A stretch of 64,000 nt of DNA from Ailanthus altissimus (taxonomy: Eukaryota; Streptophyta; Magnoliopsida; Sapindales; Simaroubaceae), in the NCBI GenBank assembly GCA_946807835.1, contig OX327690.1:12186501-12250500 (forward strand). The letters run 5' to 3'. Every line of letters begins with the position of its first letter. Position 1 is the first letter of the stretch. Made by a program: the position numbers and the translations under genes. Under the pieces are notes generated by a model that was given only the letters and a program-made list of their open reading frames with translations, did not search any database and had not been told where the DNA came from. Positions 1 to 10,661 of this stretch are shown here, one piece after another.

Positions 1-1665
1 AATACATTGTCGATTTTCTTTGAACAAGTAACCATTATGAACCATAAAGTCATCATTTGATTGTCTCATGAGATGCTTAGACCAAATTTGTCTGAAGTCA
101 TAATTCTTATCATAAAGCTCTTTAAATTAGGTCATTAGATGTATGAAGGTACTCGACTAATTTGACAACTCAAATATCATGACTAACCACTCATACATGC
201 CATCATTAATCTTAAAGGCAGTTTTTCATTCATTCCTAAGGCGTATTTGGATTTGGTGTTATCCACTCTTTAAGTATATCCTGGAGAATACCTTAGCACT
301 ATTCAATTGGTCAAGCATTTTATCAAGGTGAGGGATAGGAAAATGATACCCAATAATCTTGTTGATGAAATAAATGTCCACACATATCGGCCAACTCCCA
401 TCATTCTTTGGGTTGAGTAGAACAGGAACAATATAAGGACTAATAGCCTTTCTAATGTGTCCTTTCATCAACAACTCTTCTACCATCTCCATTGGAATGT
501 CATATTTTTATGGGTTAATCCGATTAAGTGGTAAATTTGGTAAGTTGCCGGGAATGAAACCAATGTGGTGTTGGATATCTTGAATTTGTGGCAATATAGT
601 TAGTTCGACCATAGGGTTTAGAAACTCGAGCACCAACCCTTAGACTTCATTCAACAATGATTGTTTAGGAAATTCTCCTCTTTTCACCATCAATTTGGTA
701 CACGTGCATGTATGCTTTATCTTTCCACGAACTTATCCTTCTTGTGGATCTCCAAAAATAAAGTATTCTCCTCTAATTTAGGGACTGCCCTTTTGGTTTA
801 ACTTGGTACCATCATTATCCATTTTTGGTTCCAAGTAAAAAAATAAGTATTATACTTTTCCTTGTGTATAGCATCTATATCGTATTGCTAGGGCCTATCT
901 AACAAGACATGACAAGCATCCATTTTTACTACATCATAAAGAACATTAGGTTTATAGCTCTTGGAAATAGAAAGAGACAATTGACATTGCTTTATAATCT
1001 CAAAACTTGGCCCTATCGTAATCCACCCTATGTTGTATGGTAATGGATGTGATTGCATTTAGAGTTTGAGATGATCAACCAAGCTTTGAGACAATAAGTT
1101 CTCACAACTATAACTATCAATAATGAGTTTACACACCTCATTAACAACGAAACATTTTCCTTCAAATATTTTCCTTCGTCGGGTTGAACAAGTGTATACA
1201 TCAACCTTTGAACCATACATACTGCATGCTCTCTCTTTTCTTTAGCGATCTTATTTTTATAATCATCATTATTTTTTGGGTTCAACATCATCTGGATCCA
1301 TTTTATTTCTTTCTCTTAAATCATCAACTGAATGGGTAAAATGATAAGCCCTTCTTCATTCAATCATGGTTGTTCTTTTGACTTATTGCTAAACCTCAAC
1401 TTCATCTTCAATTTCCCCCTTCAAATTGATATTAAAGGGTATAGAATGCAGCTGCATATGCAGTCTTCTCCTTGCCACCATTGGTTTTTGTGCTAATGGA
1501 TTATTAGTTCTCAGAGCCATAAGATGTTTGGTCATTGTTTTTATGCGATCTTGCATATCTTTTGAAAACTCTGTAATACATGCTTCCATTCTTTGTTCAA
1601 ACGTATTCAAATGATTACAGTTTAAGTAACTGAGGCCTGCCATCTCAAGATAATGGTATGATACC
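1..1665 (-). pseudogene. Decayed Ty3/gypsy chromovirus-like gag-pol fragment
   Basis: This is the internal part of a minus-strand Ty3/gypsy retrotransposon. The 259-492 reading frame gives a reverse-transcriptase segment with the gypsy pattern LLMKGHIRKAISPYIVPVLL followed by KNDGSWPICVD and FPIPHLDKMLDQLNSAKVFS, the palm region just before the catalytic aspartates. The rest of RT lies beyond the left edge of the window. Frames at 1389-1643 and 1028-1291 look like gag or spacer remnants but show no diagnostic motif. Only about 0.9 kb separates the gag-like frame from RT, so the protease region is shortened. Stops and frameshifts break every domain, so it cannot be functional. RT identity is firm; the lineage (chromovirus with a Met-tRNA primer site) is an inference. 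Confidence 0.7.
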
Positions 1666-1667
1666 CC
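1654..1667 (-). other. Degenerate tRNA-Met-type primer binding site
   Basis: Read on the minus strand this resembles the TGGTATCAGAGC-type primer site used by many plant LTR elements, with several mismatches. It lies between the gag-like frame to its left and the presumed 5' LTR to its right, which is the expected order for a minus-strand element. Confidence 0.4.
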
Positions 1668-2160
1668 CTAACGTAGGATGAGCGTTGATGAGTTTGTGAT
1701 TTCATTCACGAAGACAAGGGTTGTTAAAATCGTTCAACAAGACGAAAGAAAAATAGCTCAGAAATTAGAAAATCTAAATTGAACTCTTAGTAGAGAATTC
1801 TACTTTTCATTAATCATCAAAAGCTACTGAAAATACAAATGAAACTAATTAAAAAACTAGAAACTTAGAATAATCCTTTAAACATAATAAAACCTAAATT
1901 AAAGTTCTAAGACAATCATCAATACTAGAATTAAAAGTCCTAAGACCACAAAAATATCAAAATATATTAAATGTAACTAAAACTTTCAAATTTACAATTA
2001 TTATCAAGATGAAAAAAATTTAATATTAAATAAAACTACTATGATAAATATAGTTGCAAACTTTTAGAATGATTTTTTATCTTTTTTTTGGACTTTGCAT
2101 TACATGAGCTAGTGATGCCTCCTATCAAAAATACATTCGAAGCTCTTTTACTATTAGACC
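1668..2160 (-). mobile_element. Probable 5' LTR remnant of the left-edge gypsy element
   Basis: AT-rich non-coding sequence directly follows the degenerate primer site, so position argues for a 5' LTR. No second copy is in the window for comparison. The TG...CA ends are not clear and the right boundary is a guess. Confidence 0.35.
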
Positions 2161-2460
2161 ATTTAAAATGTTAGTATTTTACTACTTAATAATTATTTAA
2201 TATATTAATTTAAAATAAAAATTTTAATATTATTTTAAAAAAGTGTAATATTATTGTTCTATCACTAATTAGATTGAGAAATCTCGTTGGGCTTCAAAAT
2301 AATAAAAATTTCATTTTCACGTCTAACTTGAGACTGCCACGTGTATTCCAGGTAGAACCCACCACGCAATTAGAATTTAGTACAAAAGAAAAATGTACGA
2401 TTAATTGTAAAAAAAAAAAAAGAAACGTACAATTAAAAATATATAAGCAATGTCGACAAT
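2161..2460 (+). promoter_or_regulatory. Upstream region of the RanBPM-like pseudogene with a G-box
   Basis: About 300 bp of AT-rich sequence precede the RanBPM-like first exon. It contains the G-box core CACGTG at 2338-2343, in the context GCCACGTGTA. A run of 13 A follows near 2410. I see no convincing TATA box. The promoter role is inferred from position only. Confidence 0.3.
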
Positions 2461-2827
2461 AGAATTCCGTCGTCGTTGGATGAAAGAAGAGTAATTACAA
2501 AGAATGAGTAGGAACAACTACAACAAGATGAAGAATCAAGATCAAGTGTAGGCTTATACTTTTTCGAGGTGGCTCGCGCATCCAAGTCGCTTGGTGTGAA
2601 GGAGGAGGGGAAAGAAGACGAAGACGCACTGACAAAGCTGAACACAATCAATAGCTCGGGAGGGTTCCTGGTAGTTTCCATAGACAAGTTGACGGTTAAA
2701 TACACAAGCGACAGTTTGCACGGCCATGACGTCGGCGTCGTTCAAGCCAACAAACAAGCGCCAGTCAAGCGCTTCCCCTACTTCTTCGAGATTTATGTCA
2801 AGGACGCTGGTGTTAAAGGCCAGATTG

Positions 2828-3245
2828 TGTTGGAAATGAAACACTCACACAAACAACTTTTATTCAAACTCAAACAAATATTACAAGAGCACTCTCACTC
2901 AAAAAACAAGATACTACAACTCACTCTTATTAGAGTTTGCTTCTTCACTCACTTAGAAGCTCTTAATTTTTCTTGATACCTAAACTAAAATGGGGAGGGG
3001 TATTTATACTACTTAAGAACAATCCCACACCACACAAATAAACTAATCCAAAATTACAATAACCATACAGCTCATTCTTCTTCATTCTTCCCCATCCTTT
3101 TAAATTATTCACATGCATAATTACCACACTCTAAAAGATTCTAGGTAGAAGGTTAGTAATTTTGGACATTGATTATGGACTTAGACTCCAATTTAATTGG
3201 TTTTGGGTTTGGGCTCCCATAATAAATCAAATTTATGATCCAACA
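2828..3245. mobile_element. 418-bp solo LTR inside RanBPM exon 1
   Basis: The insert begins TGTTGGA and ends TCCAACA, so the termini are inverted and of the TG...CA type. The host codons GATTG at 2823-2827 are repeated at 3246-3250 as a 5-bp target-site duplication. Removing the insert and one GATTG joins KGQI to AISFTNDSFK in frame, which is the family sequence. There is no internal coding region, so this is a solo LTR or a very small non-autonomous element. Orientation cannot be assigned. Confidence 0.85.
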
Positions 3246-3296
3246 GATTGCTATTAGCTTTACCAATGACAGCTTCAAGATGCGCCGGCAATCTGG

Positions 3297-4267
3297 GTTA
3301 CTAAATTATAACTGTTAATTGGATTGTCTTTGCTCGTTGAAATCATGATGATGATGATGATATTAATAATAGCAATAGTTATAATATGACGGAAAAATCA
3401 AAAGAAACAAATTAGGGTTAAAAGTGAGACAATAGTTCCAAAGAAATGCATTAATTAGTAGAACAAGAAAGGAAAAATGATTTGACATCTTACATTTAGT
3501 GAGAGAGTGATAATTAAAGGAATGGCAGTGACAAAATAATCATGTTAAGGATATCTATCTAATGCAATTTTTTGTTTTAAAATTGCTTCAATATTTTATC
3601 ATTGTAAAGATGAATTATTATAGGGTTTCATGTTTCAATTGATTAGTCTCGATGAGTTGGGGAGTGTTAAACTAAAATCTCCTTTTCAATAAAATCATTG
3701 TAAAAATTCTTTAAAATTGCAAATTAATTAAATGCAACGTTGTCATTAAACTTTAGGTTCTCTGAAGGATTTTACATGTTCTTTTAGGATGGCTTTTGTT
3801 TTCAAGGGGGTGTTTCTTTTATGCTTGTTGTGTGAGTGTTTCTTGGTGATATATATGTGTCTAGCAAACAATTTATGATTTCATAAATTTGCTCAAATGA
3901 GAAATTAATCAACTCATTGTGCGTAGAGTTGCATAATCCATTCACTGGAATCGATATTTGTTGTGCGTAGAGTTGCATAATCCATTCACTGGAATCGATA
4001 TTTGTAAGTCTCTTAAACAATTTCTTGTACAAAAAATCGAATATTTTGATTTTAAAGAAAATGTGGATGTGCACTGGAGAGACCATCCTAACAGAAGGGT
4101 GAAAGGGAGTTCGTTTGAGATTTTGCGATTTTTTAAAGTAGTTAATGTTGATGTGCTTCTGAACATGCAAGGGAAAAGATCTTGCTCTGGCATGTCGATT
4201 CAATTATTTGTTTATGATATATTGAAATCTACCTTTATCCTTTCCCTTCTCCATATTCCTTTTGTAG
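3297..4267 (+). other. Intron 1 of the RanBPM-like pseudogene
   Basis: The intron runs from the GT donor after exon 1 to the TTTTGTAG acceptor before exon 2, about 970 bp. It contains a perfect 44-bp tandem duplication (3917-4004). No other gene is recognised in it. Confidence 0.75.
3917..4004. repeat. Perfect 44-bp tandem duplication
   Basis: The 44-bp unit starting TTGTGCGTAGAGTTGC and ending TCGATATTTG occurs at 3917-3960 and again at 3961-4004 with no differences. This points to a recent slippage or repair event in the intron. Confidence 0.95.
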
Positions 4268-4628
4268 GTGGGAAGCAAATAGTTGTGGATATCATGGGGA
4301 TGATGGATTGCTTTATCGCGGACAAGGAAAGGGGGAGGCTTTTGGGCCAACCTTTATATCTAATGATACTGCTGGTGGTGGTATTAACTATGCTTCACAA
4401 TAATTCTTTTTCACGTAAGGCAGTTATGTACTTTGTTTATTGTACATGGCTTGATTACGTAGTTATGTTTGGTTTATATACATCATCATTTTACTCCGTT
4501 ATCCTTTTTTCTAAAGATCTTATTATGAAACTTTATGTTGCCAGTTAAAATGGTGCATTAGTAGGAACGGTCTACAAGGACATCAAGGGTCCCCTGTTCC
4601 CTACCATTGCTGTTTACAGTCAAAATGA

Positions 4629-6600
4629 GTAGGTTATACTTTCCTTTTTAAAGTGCTACTTTTTCTTTTATATTGAAGCAAGTTTTACTGCAAGATTCAT
4701 GTAGAGCAAAATATCATACTCTCTGAGTTTGTTCCTCTAATTGAGATGGATTATTTATGTTTTGGTTTTATTATTATATGAATGTGATATTTTGACTTTA
4801 TTTGCGAGGACGTTGTTTTTCTTTTGCCCTTTTCGTTATTGTAGTTTTGCTGCCATTAGTTTTCAAACACTAGCTGAATTACCTGCTAGTTTATTTGGTA
4901 AAATTTGGAATTAGGTGCAATTTGTGGCGATCAAGTTTCGGTTAGAACCGACCTCAATAAATGAGCAATGAAAAATAAAGTTGGTCAAATAAACAAAATT
5001 GGTCATTTAACTCTAGTACAAAATGAAAATGGCTATTTTTGTTGAATGGCGTGTCGCAAACTTGATTAGATTGCTTTATCCTCTTTTGGTAACGATTAAA
5101 ACATTTAAAAAAAAATTTACTTTCTACATGTTTCTCTTCTACCTTTTTGAATGTCAAAGTAAATGGATTTTTTCTTTTTCTTTTTTGATTCCGAAGTTAA
5201 CGTGAACTCAGAGGTTTCTTTTTCATTTTTATTTTTTTATTGGCCAATGTATACATTCATTATGCACTTCATCAATCATGCAAAGTTGTTACAAAACTCA
5301 GCTTTGATCATGGTTTCATAGTTGTTTACTGTTTTACTTCAATTCGTTCATAAAACTTTTCTCCCTATTAAATTTCTTCAAGAGCCCCCGACTGTTTTTA
5401 TGGACATATAAGTTCTTCCTGTGAAATATTTAAGACAATCACCGCTACAGCCTTAGAAAGGAAATCAGTACCTTACAAAAATTTGGGACATTGGAAATGC
5501 CTTTTGATATTATTGCTGTTTTCACTATCTGTTCTTGATTCTGAAGAAAATGAAACACGATCATAAAGGCACTAGATAATAGGTTACTCTCAGAACTTTG
5601 GGTTGCTCGTTGATTCTGAAAAAACAGGGCAAAACATGCCTAATATTCATAGATTAGATATTTGAATACACGGGTCTATGAGCATTCTTGATGCAGACAA
5701 GCTTTTGGTTAACAGCTAGATAGGGGCTGTACGTGTAAGCTGGAATTACAGTGACAATTAAAGCCGAAAGAAGTCAGCAGTCAAAGTTGCAACAACTAGA
5801 AACAACGTAGATAATTGAGAGTTCTTACAAATCACTTGATAGGATCTTGGGAATCTTAGGAGAAGGATTGCATGCATGCCGTATTCATTACAATACAAAG
5901 CACACAAGTTGAGAATAATGGTCTTCAAAATTGTTCTTCCCAATTTGTTAGAACCTAACATAAAGCTTCTTAGATGAGTTTCTCCGAAGTGAAGTGCTCA
6001 TATATCAAGAGAAGAATTAGACACAAGAAGGCATCCCTTCCTTATCTGCCCAATAACAGATCTAGCCGGTGAAGAAGACATTTGAAGCAAAATAGCTGCT
6101 GCCCTTCAAAAGAGATTGCTGAATGAGCCGCTGCTTCCTCGAAAGCTGGTTTCTTAAGATGTACTTTCTAGTGATGAACTTCATAATTGCAACTAGTCCC
6201 GTGTCAAACAAAATTCAGTACTCCCACTAAATTAAATAATCCTGCATTTTCAGCCCTAAAAGGAAACCAACTACATCAAATATTGGACTCGGATGGGATA
6301 ATAGGGTGCATTTTCCAGGTCTCTTTAAGCTCTAATTTTAAGAACTTTGAGGGGTTTCTGTTTGTATTGAACAGAATTGGCAAACTGTATTTTTTCTTTT
6401 CCCGTGAATAATAATTTATGTGTTCTATAAATTAAATGTGGCATAACTATCAAAATAAAATAAAAATAAGGCAAAAAAGGTTTTTCTTTGGTAACAAGGC
6501 AAGTCGAACACAATCAGCATGAGTTCTAATGTATTGGTCATTTGTTTTGGTGTTTCTAGTTCTTGGATCGATGGTCAACATATTAAAAGATGTCTTTAAT
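4629..6600. other. No identifiable gene; possible degraded exon near 5190
   Basis: This AT-rich stretch follows RanBPM exon 3. At 5193-5240, after an AG, the plus strand reads EVNVN and then a Phe-rich segment. This weakly resembles the next SPRY exon of the family, but low-complexity sequence could produce it by chance. On the minus strand, 5758-6180 is less AT-rich and has open stretches, one containing SSPARSVIGQIRKGCLLVSN, which I do not recognise. No supported gene call is made. Confidence 0.3.
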
Positions 6601-6609
6601 GTCAGTATA

Positions 6610-7070
6610 GTGGTTGGGGTCTCAAAATTGTTGTAATTTTTTAAAATTGCTAGAGAATTTAAAGAAATTGTATCTCATTATTGCATTAGAATTCACTGCT
6701 TTTAATTTTCTCTTTGATAAAATGTCTATTAACTTCAACGTGTTTAGTCTTGTCATGCCAAACAAGTTATAAGCAATTTTAATAGTAACTTTATTATCAT
6801 AGTAGAACTTTATTGTACCCATTTTAGTAACTTGTAGTTCTTTTAGCAAAATCCTTAATCATATTATTCACATAATCCTTGAGTCATTGCTTTAAATTTG
6901 GTCTCGATATTTGATCTAGCTACTATAAAATTATTTCTTACTTATCAAAGGAACTGGATCTCCTTTAATAAATGTCCAATGTAGACCTTTTGTCACTTAT
7001 TGAACCAAAAAGACTACCATGTTCCCACTACTAATTTTATACACACAAGATTCTTCTTCGTTTTTGATGA
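6610..7070 (-). pseudogene. Ty1/copia RNase H remnant
   Basis: On the minus strand, 6622-6849 gives LLKEL-like residues followed by YYDNKVTIKIAYN and ending ILSKRKL. This matches the copia RNase H pattern with CDNKAAI and VEVDRHFIKEKL. Sequence up to 7070 aligns by eye with the preceding GGN-LVSW-SKKQ-VARSSAEAE segment, with stops throughout. It abuts an integrase region directly, so the reverse transcriptase that should lie between is missing. Either a deletion occurred or two different copia fragments are fused. Confidence 0.7.
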
Positions 7071-7119
7071 AATTAGACCATTTGATTACTTCATCAAAAC
7101 GAAAATTTCAATTTATGCA

Positions 7120-8500
7120 AGTGTGGTAACCTAAATTTCTAACGTTGGTTCATTTACATCCTGCTTGAGTTCATCTAACTCAATCTTTCTACAATGCTCA
7201 CAATCTATGAGAAATTACTTCTCTAGAAAGGTGGCATTTCGAGCAATAAACACATTTCATTCCTCAAGATCATAGAACTGGTATCCTATTGAATTCTTAG
7301 GATATCCAATGAATCGATACTTGTATCTTTTAGGTGCAAGTTTATCCTGTTACGTAACTTTTACGTAAGCAGGACAGCCCCAAATCTTAACATATTTAAG
7401 ACTCAATTTCCTTCTATTTCATATCTTATAAGGAGTAGAATGAATAACTTTCGATGGAACTTTGTTCAATGTATGAGCAACAGTTTATAGAGTATAGCCT
7501 CATAGATATTTAGGGAGATCGATGAAACTCATCATTGATCGAACCATATCTAATAAAGTTCGATTCCTCATCCCCAAAACACCATTGTGTTGTGGAGCAC
7601 CTGGAGGAATATATTAAGCGAGAATCTCACTCTCTTTAAATAATCTAAAAATTCACTGTTCATGTATTCACCGCCTCGATCTGATCGAAGGCATTTGATA
7701 TACATTTTGGTTTGTTTCTCTACTTCGATTCGAAACTCTTCGAACTTTTCAAAAGTTTCTGACTTGTGTTTTATAAGAAACACGTATCCAAATCGTGATA
7801 GACTATTGATAAAGATTACGAAGTATCAAAATCCACCGAGTACATTGTGATTCATTGGACCACATACATCACTATGTATAAGTTCTAACAAATCAGTGGC
7901 GCGGTGTCCGACACTAATAAATGGAGCTTTAGTCATTTTCCCTTGAATACAAGATTCACAACTGGATAAGACTCTATGGTCAGATCAGGTATCTAACCAT
8001 CCTTAACCAGATGGGTTATGCATCTCACACCTATATAACCTAATCTCATATGCCACAATTCTGTATCATTTAAAGTTCCTAATTTATTATCAACATTCAC
8101 CTATATATTCATGACATTTTTTGCTATATCCAATATATAATGGCCATTAATCAACTAACATTCAGCTAATAAAATATTATCCAAATCATACAAACATAAA
8201 GAACTGTTCTGCACATACATATGATATCCCTCACTGGATAATGTTTGGCACATAATAACAATTATTCAATACAAAAAATTTATTACATGGAAGAAGTAAA
8301 TTAAATTGTCCAATAGCTTCGACCTGCAGGAAATCTCCATTTTTAACATGAAGCTGTACTTCTTTAAGCTGTAACAGTCTAACTTACTTCAGACCCTACA
8401 ACACATTCAGATATGAGAAGGACAAGCAGTATCTAATACCCAACTAGTATTAGCATTAAATGCTACAGAAATGTCAATGATAGGCAAATGCATACCTGAA
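7120..8500 (-). pseudogene. Copia element 1: integrase and protease region
   Basis: The minus-strand frame at 7568-7783 encodes KHKSETFEKFEEFRIEVEKQ, then IKCLRSDRGGEYMNSEF. This is the copia integrase core with the catalytic Asp in LRSDRGGEY. The sequence to the left (7130-7560) matches the integrase C-terminal part, and that to the right (8000-8500) the GAG-pre-integrase and protease part. Around 8560 a zinc-knuckle-like stretch is discernible. Frames are broken repeatedly. It belongs to the same family as the copia element at 16744-27190, whose equivalent region at 22480-23700 aligns closely. Confidence 0.75.
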
Positions 8501-8739
8501 GGGGTCTTCTTAATAGTGGCAAGATATTTTAGGCAGTTTCACTTTCAATGCCCATCCTTGTTGCAATGGAAATATTTTCCTTTTGCTTTGTTCTTATGTT
8601 GAGGCTTAGACATGTGTTGCTTTTGAGGTCCTATTTTGGGTGCATACTTTGCTTTCTTTTTATTCTTTCCTTTGAACTTCCTGAAATTCTTTAGGACAGA
8701 AGATAAAGGGTCGTACCCCATTTATTTATGTCCTCTTGA

Positions 8740-9377
8740 GCTATTTTTAGCATGTTATACAAATCAGTATAAGTAGGGGTCAATACTTGCATATTAAAGT
8801 TCATGATGAACTGTGCAAATGACATTGGAAGTGATTAGAGAATCAAACTGTTCCCCAATGTATTACTCAGTGAGATATCCATAGTTTCTAACCTCTCAAT
8901 ATGAGATATGATCTTGCGGATATGTGGACTCATTAGACTGCCCTCAAGTAGTCTAGCTTGAAAGAGAGATTTGGCAAATCTATATATTTCAACTTGAGGT
9001 CGGTCACTAAATAACACTTTCAGGTGTAGCATTATACTTTCAACACGATTCATGTAGACATGCTCTCTTTGGAACTTTGTAGACATTGAGCCGAGGATGT
9101 ACGATTTGACTTTCAAATCATCATCCAACCATTTTCAAAATGTCTCATTTTCTTCTAGAGAAGCATCATCAGAAACGGCTCGGGGCAAGCGTTGATCAAT
9201 TACATATTCAAGCTTTTCATAATTCAAAACTATTCTAGGATTCATAAGCCAGTCAGTATAATATTCTACACCTTTGAGTTGGTGTGCATCAAGGATTTGA
9301 ACTAGTGGGTTGCTTAAAGCCTTTTGATCTTGACAAGACAAATAACGTTTTATATCATAGGTATAACAGTTATACAT
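8740..9377 (-). pseudogene. Copia element 1: gag remnant
   Basis: Minus-strand frames 9135-9377 and 8835-9128 together form a copia gag. The first begins MYNCYTYDIKRYLSCQDQKA and carries LNYEKLEYVIDQRLPRA. The second begins DDDLKVKSYILGSMSTKFQ and carries HIRKIISHIERLE. This matches the plant copia pattern in which a target-binding N-terminus is followed by YILASM-NELQ and helical repeats. A stop or frameshift separates the two halves. Confidence 0.75.
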
Positions 9378-9922
9378 TTTTTAATCTAGAAAACGCCCTT
9401 TTACTGTTTTACATAATCCCTTTAATCTCTCAAACGGGAAAATGATAGTTTTATATTCTTTAAACTATACAGTGAGAAGTGGATCCTATTGGCATTTTAC
9501 TCTAGCCTCGTGCTGTAACAATATTGGCTTTTGTAAACCTAAAAAGTGGACAACTCTTATCAATTGCATCTTATACAACTCTTACGACTGATCCTAAATA
9601 CACATTATCCTTACGCTATAGCAATAGTGTATTCCAGATTAACTTGTCAATCATTAAATATATGCTACCAGTATAGCACTCACGCTGTAGCAATATTAGG
9701 CAATATGTTCGTATATATTTACCTCATCTCATGTTTAACTGGTATAGCCGGAATCACTCCGACCAATCCCTCACGTTGAAGCGATATTACGAAAGACCGA
9801 AGTGAACCATCTAATACCGTATTAACAAGACGATCATTATATAATATTATCTCATAATACAATATTATTTAATCTAATTTATAGAGATTTTTTTCTTTTT
9901 ATTATTTATTTATTATATATAA

Positions 9923-9979
9923 TTATTATAATTGTTAATGGTAAATTATAATTATTATTACCATTAACAATTATAATAA
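9923..9979. repeat. Perfect 22-bp inverted repeat with 13-nt loop
   Basis: The arms at 9923-9944 and 9958-9979 are exact reverse complements (22 of 22), around a 13-nt AT loop. The core arm reads TTGTTAATGGTAA. It lies in the copia 1 leader. Confidence 0.95.
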
Positions 9980-10289
9980 ATTTTTGCATCTCATATAAAT
10001 CTAATATTAGAATATTTGTTTATGCAATCACAACTAACCCTCACCAATAGGGCTTCCATTGTAATTACTAAGCATAAACAAATATTTATTACATTTAATA
10101 CAATGATATAACAATTATAATTGTATTAAATGAACCTCACATGCAAAAATTTTAAATTGGAGTGTATTATTCAAAATGATCAGCGTTAAAAGTTGAACGT
10201 TATAGCATTATACAATATAATGCTCAAAAAACAAATTTTTTACTTCTTTTTTTTTGTCTTCAACTTAAAGCGTCTCGGGTTTCTGACTT

Positions 10290-10532
10290 ATGAATGCTCT
10301 GGCATTCAGTACTTGAATGCCTCTGCGTTCATCATTAAAAATGTCCTAGCGTTAAACACATAAATGCCCCTTCAACACTTGAATGCCTCGGTGTTTTATC
10401 CTTTAAACGCCTCTATGTCAAGAACTGTAACGCCCCAACGTTATATAAACAACGCCCCCGCATTAATCAACGAACACTCCTGCGTTTAGTACTTAACGTT
10501 CCTATGTTACGTTCTTGACGCCGCGATATTTT
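10290..10532. repeat. Degenerate 23-bp minisatellite of mini-hairpins
   Basis: About eleven units of 19-24 bp follow the pattern AAYGCCNCNGCGTTNANNAC. Examples begin AATGCTCTGGCATT, AATGCCTCTGCGTT, AACGCCCCAACGTT and AACGCCCCCGCATT. Within most units the first five bases are complementary to the last five of the 14-mer, so each unit can fold into a short stem-loop. Several units have compensating A/G and C/T changes. Confidence 0.8.
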
Positions 10533-10647
10533 TTGAAAAAAACTATTTTTTCTACACTTTAAATACTTCAAAATGCAATTTTCACTATTTTCAGGCATTT
10601 TAAACATTTCATATAACACTCTAACAACCTAGAAATACAATAAACAT

Positions 10648-10659
10648 GCTCTGATACCA
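10648..10659 (-). other. Primer binding site (tRNA-Met type) of copia element 1
   Basis: Read on the minus strand this is TGGTATCAGAGC, the exact consensus primer site for initiator tRNA-Met in plant copia elements. It is two bases from the LTR that begins at 10662, fixing the element as minus strand and that LTR as its 5' LTR. Confidence 0.9.
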
Positions 10660-10661
10660 CT

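Larger units (their letters stand above)
2461..4628 (+). pseudogene. RanBPM-like SPRY-domain gene, disrupted (exons 1-3 recognisable)
   Basis: This is the remains of a plant RanBPM-like gene. The intact family has SPRY, LisH, CTLH and CRA domains and serves as a scaffold in GID/CTLH-type complexes. Exon 1 encodes GLYFFEVARAS, then LNTINSSGGFLVVSIDKLTV and NLHGHDVGVV-like residues (here SLHGHDVGVVQANKQAPVKR) up to VKDAGVKGQI at 2826. A solo LTR interrupts it there, and it resumes at 3251 with AISFTNDSFKMRRQSG, ending at 3296 before a GT donor. Exon 2 (4268-4414) encodes WEANSCGYHGDDGLLYRGQG and GGGINYASQ. Exon 3 (4545-4628) encodes NGALVGTVYKDIKGPLFPTI and AVYSQNE. Exon 2 has TAA at 4401-4403 where the family has Glu, and exon 3 has TAA at 4546-4548 where it has Lys. 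The N-terminal frame has a TAG near 2506. The LisH, CTLH and CRA exons are not found. Confidence 0.88.
9378..10647 (-). other. Copia element 1: long structured leader between PBS and gag
   Basis: This 1.27-kb stretch lies between the primer site and gag and has no coding frame. It holds three kinds of structure: four dispersed copies of a CTCACGCTGTAGCAATATT-like motif (9506-9791), a perfect 22-bp inverted repeat (9923-9979), and an array of about eleven 23-bp mini-hairpin units (10290-10532). In an LTR element this region is the 5' leader of the genomic RNA, where dimerisation and packaging signals reside; any such role here is inference. Confidence 0.6.

Noticed and set aside
2433..2844. 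Minus-strand frames of 90 and 96 aa opposite RanBPM exon 1
   Set aside because: They are antisense shadows of the SPRY exon.
3958..4548. 196-aa plus-strand frame across 3958-4548
   Set aside because: It spans the RanBPM intron and reads exon 2 in the wrong frame.
9506..9791. CRISPR-like spaced repeats in the copia leader
   Set aside because: Repeats are imperfect, few and part of a plant retrotransposon; spacers are also alignable between two elements.
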